This document shows positions 10,401-25,400 of a DNA stretch of 64,000 nt, piece after piece (positions within the stretch are counted from its first letter, which is position 1; the number at the start of each line of letters is the position of its first letter). The stretch is taken from positions 180,088,151-180,152,150 of the forward strand of contig NC_081555.1 in NCBI RefSeq assembly GCF_963082655.1. The letters are read 5' to 3'. A model generated the notes under the pieces. It did not search any database. It saw only the letters and a program-made list of their open reading frames with translations, and was not told the origin of the DNA. The stretch is from Stomoxys calcitrans (Eukaryota; Arthropoda; Insecta; Diptera; Muscidae). The translations under genes were made by a program, and so were the position numbers.

Positions 10401-13400
10401 GGCCGACAATAGGCGGACCAAAGGCAACCATTTTAAGACACAACGGACCATTGAAAATTATTGTGAATCAGAAAAGAACCACAACTTCTTCAATGAAAAA
10501 ATCAAGTTAAGAGTTGGATCTACGCATTTGAAAAGAAGCAAACAACAACAAACACATTTCCCACGTCTTTAAAATCGCTTAAAAGCATGTGATAGGACTT
10601 TAAAACCATCAGTCAACCAACCCCCTTTTTTATTGGCAAAGCTTGACAAACATTGGTATACATTGCAAACATGGTCGAATTAAGAAGGTTGGCTCACTTG
10701 CCCAGTTGATGGAATTGTCTTTAAAAATATTTTCACATTTTAATTATTTTAATTTACAATTTACAAGTTTATAATCAAAAATCTTTTGATCTTGTGGCTG
10801 CTGCACATGATTATGCAAATAAAAACCAGAATGTCAATTTGGAAGTGTGGGAATTTGCGCCACCACCGCTACAGGGTTGTATCGTTGATTTCGTTGTTGT
10901 TGGGCAAGTGAGCCAACCTTCTTAATTCAACCATGATTGCAAACATTTTTTAAAATAAAGAAACCAATTGTTAATGTAAAACAGGGGCCGCTTTACCGCA
11001 TACATGACCGGGTGCGCTTTCGAATCAAATGAAATTTCATTTCATATTTAATGGATGTTATACCACTTTTATAAACATTTTAATGTTAAATTTTTTATAA
11101 ATTATTATCGATTTATACATTTGCGTTCTTAAATTTCAAAAAGTTGTTTTCAATAAAGAAATACATAATTCACAATAGAGATTTCTAACGATTTTACTTG
11201 TTAATGTAGGCGGTAATTCGGCCCCACGATTTCTACACGTCATATAGCAGATGTGGCTTGGTACTTTAATTGAAAACAAAGAAAGCATAGATCCAACGTT
11301 GTTACAGATATCAAAAAAACTCAAACAACTGGCGCAGTTTAAGGAGATACTCTTTTATACGCCAAAGACATAAAGAATGCAAGAGAAAAGTTATATTCCA
11401 CATTGTACGTACTCAGCAAATACCTATCCGGACATAATTATTATGCCCGAACTTCGAAAACAGGCAAAAATATTCATAGTCTAATGATGACTCTAACTTA
11501 CCAGAGGAAATTTGTGGGGAAACATCTGATGTAAGCATGGCAAAACTGGCGGCTGGACAGCATACTGTAGAAAGTGTATTACCATTAATACAAGAGAATA
11601 ACTAGATATTGTCATATTCTTTGCATTGTTTATGTTGTGATGCTGTGCCCATAATTTTGTAACAAGAACCAGGGGTCGCAAACGCCAGTCCACTTTTTGG
11701 AAAAACATTAAGTGGGTAATAAATAAATGTTGGGATGAATATTTTTAAATTACGTTTGACTGAATTGCATTACTTACATTGTGAATAACAATAGAGCAAA
11801 TGGGTGTTCTTAATACCAACACAGTTATTGAAATTAAGATCGACTTCCAGCTGATGGACACGATCACGAAACCGCAGTATTGGAACCTTAGCCTCAATCA
11901 AATTGAAATATTCGAACTCGCCTTAAAAGTGAAAAACAAACAAAAATTCATCTTTATTAATTTGGAAAATTGTAAAAAAATTGCATTTATCGAGTGTCTG
12001 TCTCCAATACAATAGTTACACACATTATTTGTCACAAGGAGCTAGGCTTTGCTTGACACAGTCAGAAAGGAAAGGCAAACTACTTTCTGCACATAATGCA
12101 AAAAAAAATACACCAACTTATCTAAGCACAATAATTAAATTACATTTGTAGACTTCTCGAGACAGCAGCCGAACTAGTACTGACAATCCACACCATGTCG
12201 CTTATGAACTTTGCGTGGATGAAAAGGTAAAACAGCTGTCCAAAAAAAAATGTGATACTACCACAACCAAAAAGGGGATGGTGGATGATGATGACTCAAC
12301 TCATGCAAAAATGTACATATAGCCAGACATACATATATATATATATATATATGTATGATATGATATGCACAAAGAAAGAAATTCCACCCTTAATCCAGCG
12401 TACGGTCAATTCGAGTTTTTTTCACAAACTCAGGTAAACAAACCCCAGAAACCAGGTAAACAAAAGTGTGTGATCTATGCCTTAAAGCAAAGAACTTGCA
12501 CATTGCATGGCGGTAGAAAACTAACTACATATCACAAACAATAAATATGTATAGATAACCTATGACTATCAACGAAAAATGGCATAAAACGAATTTGAAA
12601 TGTGACGTTTTCTTGCATTTCACTCTTAAGAGTCACCTAAAAGAAGAGGAATTGGGGGAACATATAAATTGTTTAAAAATACAAAAAGAGGCAAACAAGA
12701 AAGTTAGAAAGTGTTATTTTTATAATTTAAATGTCCACATTCGATTGGAAAGTAGCTAAATGCTATTACTTGCGCTCTTTAAATTGTTTTTCGTCCTAAT
12801 TTTCTCACAGGCGTCATTAAAGAGTCGCTTGGCATATCTATTATTTATTCATTTATTGTCTGTGCTGCATATTTACTTATATATGTATCTTTGACAGCTT
12901 ATTGTTGCATTTACAAACGACGTTCTCCATTAGGTACAAAGATTAGTATGCACACATACATACATATATGGGAGTGTTTGTTCTAGTTTTACTTATTCAG
13001 AAAACGATATACCCTGTAGGAAGTCTGGGGTTAAGTGTCCCCCAGTCACCACTTTTGTCTACTATGTATGTGACATTGTCACCAAATTGTCTACATCGTT
13101 TTTTGTATTGACAGGCAACTATAATTAATTTTATTTTTTTATCGTTTTCTCAATTGTTTTGTTGAAATTGATATTGCTGGTTCAAAAATCTTTACGAAGC
13201 AAGTGATGCTAATTAGTGACATAAACTGAATTTCGAAATGCCTGCGTATTTCTTTTTGGCTGTTCAGGCTGTAAGACAAAAAATGTTTTTCGAGCAACGC
13301 ATCAGGAGATGCAATTTGCGTGGTTCCACAAATTCCAAGGATCTTCCGAGCTCATGGTAAATGAGAATTGTAATGAAGTGTGTTTGATAAGTTCTGGAAT

Positions 13401-16400
13401 GTTTCTTTTTAGTGTTGTGTCTTCCTTCAGATTAAATAAGGAAGGCTTTGCCCTGATTCTTCACACAATCTCCCCACACACCAAGGTCACACCTTATTTA
13501 GCTAGTTTTGAAATTGGGTGAAAAGTTCTAAATTATTAAACATGTCTGTATAATGTCCCTACTGACATTTTATTGACAATGCCCCATATATCCCGCAATG
13601 TCTCTATATATTCCCTAATGACTTACTATTGACAATGTCACTACTGACTTCTGAATGACAAGCTCGTATAAAATGTCTATAGCAAAAAGCATGATCTAAG
13701 GTACAATGTGTCTGTAGTTCTGGTGACAATGTCGATAGTAAGTCAGTATATATTTACTATTGACATTTCCTACAGGCTAGCTATTTACTTTTTGCAGCAA
13801 AGACATAAGTCTGTTGTAGTTGTTGTACACTGAGACGGCAACCCTTGCCGAGGAAGGACTTCATCGGGTCAATCCGGTACGTACAACCGGCTGACATGTG
13901 ATTGACATATTTTAGTTGTTGTTGTAGCCACATTTTCATGTGGATGTGGTGGCGATCCTCGTCAAGCTCCAGTAGGTGAGCAAGCTCGTTCCGGTCCAAA
14001 GGACCGATCGCAGCGGGAACATTGGTTATTTAAAGGCGTTAATAACTCCTCTTGTCATAACGAGCTACTCAGGCACTCAGTATTTGTGCAAGAGACGGCG
14101 CCGCACTGCGTCCTCACTGAGACTCTCAAGTCGATGTCGCCGATTGTCCGCGAATGCTATTGCAGCCACTCCGTATGGAGCATTCCACTATCCGCAACCT
14201 GTGGACGCACCCAGTAGCTCGCAGCATATTATAGCCTTAGGCTTTTTAATACGACATTCAGCAAACACAAATGATTTTGTTACCAAAAACAAAAGCAACG
14301 CTTTATACTTTAAGTATAGGTGAAGCTTAATTTAAGGCTTTTAATGGAATTTTTATAGACAATTTTAAATTAAATTAAAGCAGACATAAAGCATTATGGC
14401 CGTATATTAAATTATGAGACACAAAATGTCATTGCAATATAAAAATAGGCTGAAAACGTGTTGGGGTTAGGTGATAATAGAACTATACTCTACAGAAAAC
14501 CTACGGTCAAAAAATTACGAAAGTTACATGCCAGACAACAAACATAAAGGGTGATTTTTTGCTATTATCTTTTTCGCAACACTGGTTTAAACAGCTCACG
14601 CACGTTAAATGTTTTGTTTCACTGTCAAACATATTCATTTTGGTCTATAATTTTACCATTAATCGTCTTACAAACGATCAACGCTTGCAAGTTCATCGCG
14701 TTTGCTCATTTTTCCGCTTAAAAATTTTCGGCATTTTCGGCTCAATGGGAATTGTGAGCCAGAAGCATTGCAAGAACTACCAACGCATTCAGAAAGTCAC
14801 AGTTTGGTGCGGTTTATGGGCTGGTGGCATCAATGGACCGTACTTCTTCAAAGATGATGGCAATCGTAACGTAACTGTGAATGGTGAGCGCTATCGTGAA
14901 ATGATATCCCAAAATGCAAAGCTTGACTTGCATGACAAGATGGTGCCACACAGCACGCGTAGCAATGGACTTATTGAGAGACGAGTATGGTGAACATTTT
15001 ATTTCACATTCGGGACCAGTCAATTGGCCGCCTAGATCGTGCCATTTAACGCCTTTAGACTATTTTTGTGGGGCTATGTTAAAGCTCATGTCTATACAGA
15101 CAAACGCAACATTAAATCATGCAACATTGCATGAAATAATCGGCAAACATTAATTATATAGACCGTACCATCGATTCGAAAATAGTTGCAGATGCTAACT
15201 TTGTCCGGTGTTAAACTTCGACATTTTTACTTAAAAATTACTACAAACATGTTTTTAAATTCAATTAAGAGAGCTAGTACAAGGCAAGCGATTACAAGTT
15301 TTCCACTAGTCAAGTCTATCGCCGGATACAAAACTCCCATTTCTAACTTATTTTTGCTTTTCAATGAAAACAATTAAGGATCTGATGTTCTCAGCCATAA
15401 ATACTACAGTGAAGCACTAAAACCAAAAGTAAACGTTTTATCAGCGTCAGAAATTACCCGCTAAATATCATCTATGCCTTTTAGATGAATAACAATGGTC
15501 AAGAATGGTGCAACTGATATTAACCATCATCTAGTTGCTGTTGTTTTGCACACGGGAAAATGTACCATTATTGAACAAAAATTAATTTTTATAAAAATAT
15601 TGGTGTTAAACCCTCATTTCATATATGGCTTTTAAAGTTTAATATGATTGAGTCAAGTAAAATGGTTATTGAACTTTGTATGCACTATGGTTATTGAACT
15701 TTGTATGCACATTAATCGAATTTTAAGATTATTTTCATCAATATGAAAAAGCGTTGCTTTTGCCTTGCACGACACAATATCTGATATTTTGGGATATTTT
15801 TTAAAATCCGCAAACCACATCCACACCTAAAAACAACAACTGATTGGGACGAAATTTGTTCGTCTCAGATGTAGTGAATTTCAAGGAAATCGGTTCAGAT
15901 TTATATAAAGTTTGGATATATAAAGTTTTTGGGATATTTCTTCAATGTGATTCAACATCAAATTTACCAACCGTTTGGGCCGCAATTTACAACAAAAAAA
16001 GAAAACGTTGTCAACGCGTATGAGAAAATGTGTAGAACCATGTTTACACTTGGAGCAAATCTAAATTTGCGACGAGATTTCGGAAATCTCGTGGTTTGCC
16101 ACGAGATTTCCCGTAGATTTTCAGTGTGAGCAAATCTATATATTTGAGAAGATTTGAAGCAAATCTCCTTCGAAATTCAAATGCAACACTGCGTTTGTAT
16201 TGAATACCGGTTATTATCGGTAGTTTTGGGCAGCATTTTTTCTGAACATCTGAAAATTTCTTATTGAAATTATAAATTTTTTTGTCAAATTTAATATTTT
16301 ACGCCACAGTGCGACGTAACGTAAAATATTATCCAATGGCCTGAAATTTTTATCCGTCGAATGAAAATCATATGAACCGTTTTGGGCAGTATTTCCCTTA

Positions 16401-19400
16401 AGAGTACTTCCACATTATATCTACAATTTCAAACAAATGTGATATAGAAACAAATGTACAATGTATAAATTATATATAGGTTCCTTTCCTTTGAAATGAA
16501 CTGTCTATCTGTCGAAAGCACGCTAACTTTCGAAGGAGTAAAGCTAGGCTCTTGAAATTTTGCACATTAGTGTAGGTCGGTTGGGATTGATATATATTAA
16601 TGGTTTTGATATAGCTGCCATATGAACCGTTCTTTGATCTTGACTTCTTGAGCCACTAGAGGGCGCACTTCTTATCTGATTTGGCGGAAAATTTGCCTGA
16701 GGTGTTGATTTTTTTACTTCCAACAGCTGTGCTAAGTAAACCAATCTTTAGATATGATTCTTGAGCCTCTAGAGGGCGCAATTATTAGCTCCCAACAAAC
16801 CGACCTCCCTTCTTAAGCCTCTAGAGGACGCATTTCTTAGGTGATTTAGCTGAAATTTCTTGTGATTTGGCTGAAATTTTGTACAATGGCTTCTCCCATG
16901 ACCTTCAACAAAAGTGCCAAATATGGTCTGAATTGGTTTATAGCCTGTTATAGTTCTCATATAAAGCGATCTCCTGATTTTAATTCTTGATCCCCTAAAG
17001 AGAGTAATTCTTATACGAATTGGCTGAAATTTTACACAATGACTTCTACTGTGGTCTGCAACATTCGATTTAATTATGTTTCGAATCGGACCATAACTTG
17101 ACATAGTTCCAATAGCTTAAGGCTCTATTACACGGCATGTAGTTGACATATGACATGTCAAATTTAGCACATGTTGAATCGTACATGTCGTGTAGTACAA
17201 ACGAAACTAACATATAAAAATTACTTTACTTTTCAAAATAGCAGATGTAATTTTTTTTCGATTAGAGCGTGCTCTATTCCTTCTGACAAAAACGTATAGA
17301 AATTGGCTATTTTTGTTGTCAGTCAAATGAAAGTAACCCCAAATTAAATTGTTTTCACAAATTCATGATTTAACCAGCTTTCTCACAACTTTAACAATTT
17401 TTACGCATAAAAAAAATCAGGTTTCGCTAAAATTTTTAGGTTTTGTCATACGAAAATAACATACAGGTGTGATAGCAAAAATGATAAAACGTATGTCAAT
17501 TGACAATTTTGACAAAAATTTCCAATTGCACGTGCATGCAAAAAGTGACATGTCATAAGACATCTACATGCCGTGCTAAAGCGCCTTTAGCAATTCTTAT
17601 CCATTATCCTTGGTTTGCCTAAAAAAAAGAGATACCGGGCAAAGAACTTGACAAATTCCATCCATGGTGGAGGGTTTATAATATCCGTCCTGGCCGAACT
17701 TTATGCTCTAGTTTTGTTTTTTATATATGTAGTTAAATTTACAATGAAAAAAGGTCTACTAACCCGATTTACTAAGGCAATCTTTTAAGACCGTCAGGTT
17801 AAATAATGCTTCCATGCGTGGATCAATATTGGAAGCACTGCGGGAAACCAAACACATATCGACATCGGAGGTATCGGAGCCAAAGCCTGATATCGTCGAA
17901 CCGACTAAATAAAGACCATAACGAGGATATGCATTCTGAAATGAAAAAAAAAACCAATATGCATTCAATAATCTTTGAATTTATGGAAATTGAAATTAAT
18001 GGGTCGATTATGGACAGCAACAAATGTTCAGTTGAGTGGTTGTCTGACAAGGCAACCAAAATAAAAATGTGTATTATGTATGGCAACCTTTGACAATTGA
18101 TGCCGGAATAGTGTTTTGGCAGACGCGCAGCAAGAAAATGTGTAAACAAATAATTAAACCACCACAAAAAAATGCTAGAAGTTTTAAAATACCATGAATA
18201 AAAATTTTATTTTGATTTAAAAGCACTGTTGAACTATTTATTTAATTATTAACGTGGTTCATACGTCGCCTATATTCTCCGTTAACGCAAACTGGTTCAT
18301 ATATTTTACGAAGAATCTTTCTCTCAAATACTCCAAGCACTGCTTCATCTGCTTTCACAAGTACCCATGCTTCAGAACCATATAACAGCACGGGTAGTAT
18401 CAGTGTCTTGTATAGTGTAATCTTCGTCTGTCGGAGGTGGCCTTGTTTCTAAACTACTTACTTAGTCCAAAGTAGCATCTGGTTGCCAATATTATTCTTC
18501 GCTTTATCTCAAAACTGGAGTCATTCGTTTCTCTTACGGAGTTGCCGAGGTTGATAAAGTTACCGACTATCTCGATGTTGTGGTTTCCCAACTTTCTCAA
18601 TTTTCTTTATCTGCTCGGTTGTGCAAGGCTTTTTGGGGGTTGAAACCATCCATTTCGTCTTATCTCCATTTACTGCCAGACCCATTTTCACTGACTCTTT
18701 TTCGATTCTTTAAAAGGCTGCAGTTACTACTTCCGGTGACCGACCTATGATATCGATGTCGTCGGCATAGGCGTTGTGGCATACATTGCGGTGAACTAAG
18801 GAATGATGACATCTGTCGGTGGTGTCATGAGATCGACGACTTGGAGGACAAATTTCACTTTTTTTGTCAATGGCAAAGTAGAAATAGGATACTGGGTTTT
18901 AACGGACGGTTAGATTTGTCAAGAGAATTCATCCCAACGGGCCTTAATCTGGCTAAAGTGGATGTCTAGACGACTAATGTCTTGGCATCATCCTTCGCCA
19001 AACTAAACTTAGAGCCTATTTAATCAAAAAGCTTCTTACAATCGAGTACATATTTGATCGAGATCAAACCTAGAACACCTACATAAATCATCTCAACATA
19101 AATTGTAGGAGAACAACAAGACGTTTCCTTAATGCACAAACTGTATGGCATTACATTGTAGATTGTGGTGGGATCTTTAATTTTTTTTTAGATTAAGGTT
19201 GCAAAAATATCAAAAAGAATCCTATTAAGACATACATTAATGTCGAGTTTATATTTCCTGGGTATTATGTACCAAATCGAGTTGATTATCTTATTACATC
19301 GTCTTGATATTACTAACGAAATACGAGTCGACATACCTAAGAATGCTCATTAATAACTTTTGAACTTTTGGATATCCGCGAGTTTTGTACAAAGTAGATG

Positions 19401-22400
19401 CAGCAGGTCAGAAGGAATGCCATAAATTCATATTTAAATAAAAAACAAAATTACCTTGATAAATAGGTATAGGTAGCGCCACAATTTCATCTTTTGTTTA
19501 AAGGTTTCTTCTGTCTGTTGGGAGCTAATAAATTTGGTCCATATATCGCGTGACAAGTTGTCCCATTTGGAATTATTCAGAAGTGAAGCCGGTGCTTCCT
19601 TGGCCTCAATTAGATGGGCCCGAGCCAAAAACCTATCAGGTGGCGTATGTGTGAAAAAATCGTGAACAGAAGAATTTCCCAAAGGACGCAAGGGATTAGT
19701 TGTCTGAGGATTATTATACAGTAAATTGTGTGGTGGTGGTGGAGGTGGCATCGATTGCAGTTGATGATGAGAAAAAATCTGTGGAATCATCGCCGTCGTC
19801 TGTTGGTTATTATTGGTCATCGCGCCACAGTTGGCCGTCACCGATGAAATTAACGTTGGATTGTTCTGCGTATATTGGTGGTTTCGACCACCACTTCCAC
19901 AGTTGCGTGCTCGCTGAGCAGCCGTCGAAAAAGATGTGTTATTTGACAGAGGTAAAGTTGGTGAGGGCGGATGTTGCGTTTGCTGAACTATCAAACGCTG
20001 TTGTTGCTGTCCCAATAACTGCGAAGAGCTGAAGAAAAACACATTTTTTCGTAAAAATTCAGTTCTTCATTTTAATTGATGCAAGTATACACTTACTTCC
20101 TTTCGCAAGTCCTAACTATGGCGCCTGCTCTTCCACTAAGAGTCGAACTGCTATTGGTGGACGATAAGAGTGCTTCTGAAATTCCCAATTGTTCATTTGA
20201 ACAAGAAGAGGATGCAGTAGGCGACGTATTGCCACTGGACGGGGGCAGTTTGTTTTGTGTGTGTTGTATTGATTGTTTGGAGTCATCACGATCTGGCAAA
20301 CTCGGTGATATGGAAGACGATGATGAGCCACACGAAGCGGCATTAGGAACAATGAGGTTAGTAGTCATGAGGCCAGTTAATGGCAATTGATTGTAAAAAC
20401 TGCACTGCTGTGATGGACTCCAGTAACCACTGCTGCTGTTGGAACGACTTGTACCAGCAGAAAAGGATGGCATGTTCAAGTGTTCAGCAGATGATTGAGT
20501 TGATGTCAAAGGTAATAAAAAGTGCGTCTGTTGCCTGTGACAGTCATCATCTGAGTAATTGTTCGGTGTTGCGGCCTCGCCGATATTTGTGGTCTGCCCG
20601 GGCAAATTAAGCATCGAAGTTACACCGCCATTATGGTAGATTAGAGGTAGTTGTGCTGAATTAGATGATGCTTTTGGGTCGTTTTGAGACTGATTATAAT
20701 GCGGTTGCTGGGTAGTACCTGTCGTAGATGACACTTGCAATTTGGGAAATACATGGACAAGGGAGGCCGCATAAGTATTATAGCCAATGGGACTACCAAG
20801 AGGTGTGGTAGATGCACTAGCATCGATTGGGGTGCCGGGTTGGCTCTTGCACTCCAACTGATGAGGCTTGCTACCACCACACAGCGATGCTACCGATGAA
20901 GCAGAAGACAGTGCCGACCTACAACTACTGTACTTTCTATTTTGTGCTGATGAATGAGTCGATGAGGCATCCGAGTCATAATCATTGCCAGCAATGATTC
21001 CATTGTTTGCTGCCGCTGCCGCAGCCGCTGTAGAAGCTTCATCCAGCTGCGCACAACAGATAATATTTTGCGGTACAAGGGCTGGTATATGCGATTGAAG
21101 CGATGCTCCTCCCAGATGAGTGGGTGTAGGGGATGGTGATGGAGATGGTACATTAAGTGACAGCGGTGCTAGTAGCTTTTTATTAAACAAATGATTCTGT
21201 TGATAATGATGATATTGTTGAGATGTTGAGTTTTGTGAATACTGCGTATAATTCAAAGGTGCCGTGTTTAACTGAAGATTAGCAGCTAATGCGGCAGGAC
21301 TAGGGCCAGGAACAGAACAATTATCTAGTGATCTAGGACTGGGATTCGAGGATGCTGGGGTAGGGGGTAGAACAGGTGCAGGACTGCAACTTCTGGAACT
21401 TGTTCCGTTATTGCCATCGGTACACACGTAGGTCAAGTTGTAATAATTTTGATGCTGCGGAGTTGTTGGAGTGCTATGTGCCACCACATGTTGGTGATGG
21501 TGATGATGACTGTAATAATGATGACCACCATGACCATGGTGTTGCCCATGTTGATTATGACCCCTATGTAATCCCTGGCGTTGACTAGATCCTTGCTGAC
21601 TATTTAATTTTGAAGGCAATGTTTCTATAGCCAAATGTTGAGTTAACGATTTTTGTTGATTGTGTACAGAAGCGTTTTGTTGTTGTTGTAGTTTTCTATT
21701 GGAGCCACATGAAGAAGTGGACGATGTTGAAGATAATGACGAACAAGAAGATCTCGAGGAGCCAACTGATCCCTTTTTATTTGTTGTTGTTGAATCACCA
21801 ACCGCTACCCCATGGCTCTCAATGCTATGCGAAAAGTGTGTTCTGGAGGATTCTTGAGTCGGAGGCGTCTGGTTGGTATATTGCAACGAGCCATTTGTAT
21901 TTGGGCTGTTGTTGTTTTGATAATTTAAATAGCCTCCATAAAAAGAACGCTGGTTGCCCCCATTCGATGTGAAACGCGCTACATCACCATTATAACCGCA
22001 AGCACTGATATGTGGCATCGTATGTTGTGATGTGTGATGTTGGTGGTAATATGTTGGATAGTAATTATTATAATAACGTCCACCATATTGATGTGAGCGA
22101 ACATAATGTTGTTCATTATATGTGCTGTTATTGAGATTGGAACTATTGGAAGCTCTTGTACTATTACATGCTGTGCTGCTGCCGCTGTTGCTGCTCGTTT
22201 GAATACTTTCACCTAAAATATCCTTTTTTAGAAATGATGCTATCGTAAGTTGTGTCGGTTGAGGATGATGGTAAGTGTTGTGGTTGTTTCCTCCTCCCGC
22301 ACTGATTCCCCCTTCATTCACATATCGCTGCTGCTGCTGGTGATGTTGGCGTTGATTGCTAGTAGCACTCGAACATGGGTAACCACTACATGCTGCCGAA

Positions 22401-25400
22401 CTTTCTCGTCCTTGTGTACCATTTGCCGACTTGGCTAGAATAAAAAAAAATTGCTTGAATGTATTTGTGTGCCTAACCTTTCTTAGTCGCCAGCAAGAAT
22501 TACTGTTTAGAATCTAACGGTCACTTTAAGTTGCAAGAAAATTTTCCTACACAAACCAATTTCGACCAATCGCAGATTTGTTTTGTAAACTGAGCTAATA
22601 ATGTGTAAATTTTTAGCACATTCATTCCATGGTCATGGCAGACTTATGAATTAAGATTATACTTCATATTTTGTATTGCCTCATGACTTTCACTATCTTA
22701 GCACAACCGTTTATACCCAACTTCATAGGATGGGGAGTATACTTATCTAATCATTCCGTTGGTAGCAACTCGATATATGGATCTGCGAACCCACGGCACG
22801 GAATAACTGTGAGCACCACACAAGCTGGATCATTGAGATCCGATCTGTGTGGTGTTCATTGCTGTCACGAAAAGCTTACCTGCGAGCTACCGAGCGCGTC
22901 CATAGTTTACGGATTTTTGTGCAGATCGGTTTAAAATTGCAATTACTACGGCCATTTAGGTGCAAATCGGGCGATACCTGGGTCAAAAAAGTGGCATGTG
23001 CAAAATTTCGTGATGATTGGACAACAAATACGACCTTCACTTTGATTACAAGAATACATGGACTCACAGACGGACATGGCTAAATCGAATCAGAAAGTGA
23101 TTCTGAGTCTATCGGTATACTTATTAATGGGTCTAACTCTTCTTCTTCTTAGCGTTGCCAACAAATGCACAAACTTATAACACCCTGTACCACAGTGGTG
23201 GTGTAGAGTATAAAACATGTTAAAGCGTGCTAAGTTCGGCCGGTCTGAATTTTATATACCCTCCACCATGGATCGCATTTGTCGAGTTCTTTTCCGGGCA
23301 TCTCTTCTTAGGCAAAAAAAAAAAAGGAAAAAGGCCGGTTCGGAGCACAATTAAATTATATGTTGGAGACCTGTGTAAAATAATTCGAATAAGAATTGCG
23401 CCCTTTGGGGGCTAATGAAGTAAAATAGAGAGATCGATTTATATGGGAGCTGTATCAGGCTATATACCGATTCAGACAATAATAAACACGTATATTGATG
23501 GTCATGAGAGGATCTGTCGTACAAAATTTCAGGCAAATCGAATAATAATTGCGACACCTAGAGACTCAAGAAGTCATGATCCCAGATCGGTTTATATGAC
23601 AGCTATATCAGGTTATGCACCGATTTGAACCATACTTGGTACAGTTGTTGAATATTATAACAAAATACATTCAAATCGGATAAGAATTGCGCCCTCTATA
23701 GGCTCAAGAAGTCAAGACCCAAGATCGGTTTCTATGGCAGCTATATCATTTAATGGACCGATTTAAACCATACTTGGTACAGTTGTTGGATATCATAACA
23801 AAACACATCGTGCAAAATTTCATTCCATTCGGATAAGAATTGCGCCCTTTAGAGGCTGAAGAAGTCAAGACCCAAGATCGGTTTATATGGCAGCTATATG
23901 AAAACATGGACCGATATGGCCCATTTACAATCCCCCAATAAGAAGTATTTGTGTAAAATTTCAAGCGGCTAGATTTACTCATTCGAAAGATAGCGTGCTT
24001 TCGACAGACAGACAGGCGGACATGGTTAGATCGACACAAAATGTCACGACGATCAAGAATATATATACTTAACGGGGTTTCAGACAAATATTTTGAGTAG
24101 TTAGAAACAGAATGACGAAATTAGTATATCCCCATCCTATGGTGGAGGGTATAAAAAAGACAGTTCACCATGGTGGGGCAAAAGTATTAGTTCGTTGTAG
24201 CTTGTAGAACGTTGTACAACGGTATAGGTTCAATAATATAAGACATCATGGATATGTCAAAACTTTGCAGCAAGTAATGTTGCATAATGCAAACTGGAAT
24301 ATGCTTCTGAAATTGGAACTCCAACAAGATAATAACCGGAAACATACCATAAAATTGGCAAGGGGTGATTTCAGCTCAATGGGGTACAGGTTAAGCTATG
24401 GCCTGCTCAGCCTCCTGTCGTCATTCCCATTGAACATTTATGGGCAGATATTGAAGTTCTGTTGCAGAGAACCAAAAGCCAAATGCGGACACAAAATTAT
24501 TTTAAAGCTTTTCCACGATCACCTTGTAAAGAGATGCCAGGATCTTATTGAGTCTCCATGCACCATAGATGTGCCGAAGACATAAAAAAAGACGTTATTA
24601 GTCTAGGCAAAGAAATAGTTTAAGTTTTTATAAATTAATTTTCAACTTTTGTGTCATTTGCTTTAATAGAATAAGGTAATGTATCTATACTCCTATTATT
24701 TTGAACATCCAGTTTTGGGAAAACAAATTATTCAATGAATTTTTTTGAATTATTGTAGCTTTATTTAAATAAATCAAGGTCACCGTCCAAAATGCAACAG
24801 GTCCACAAGTAATCAGTTCAGAAGTAGAGAAGTTACCATGATTTCTCTCTACTCCTTTAGTACAATATTATTCTTATTAACTGTTGTACCGCATGGAGCC
24901 ATTTAGACTCCACTATAAAAAGGAAACCCCTTAGCATTGGACTTAAACTTGAATCGGACTGCATTCATTGTAATTTAAGAAGTTCACTCCATCTAGCTTT
25001 ATAGTTGGCCAAACCTTGGCTTGATTCCACGATATGATAAGCTTTCAAATTATTATGTGAAGAGAATCATTCGTTTTGCGAATCCATTAACCCGACCAAG
25101 GGGAAGATAATTTGCAAGGAGCGAGATTTTTCGGTATTGAAAAATATTTCCCATTTTCCGGGAAATGAAATAGACCGGTATAACAAAATCCATAGACAAT
25201 GTGACCTGTGACCATTATTTGCATATGTTTGTTATTTAAAACAATAGACTCTCCTATTAATAGACAAACACGCAAAAGCGTGCTAAGTTCGGCCGGGCCG
25301 AATCTTGGGAACCCACAACCATGGATTCTGCTAAAATATGAGAGCTATGTCTGGTTATTGACCGATAAGGACCGTACTTGGCACAGTGTTGAGAGTTATA

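Noticed and set aside
20116..22438. Many long frames on both strands opposite or shifted from wisp exon 3
   Set aside because: They are shadows of the low-complexity CAG/CAA-rich coding sequence; only the minus-strand frame continues in phase through all exons.
22671..23083. Two overlapping plus-strand frames of 78-87 codons
   Set aside because: They lie in dispersed repeat modules present elsewhere in the window in both orientations.
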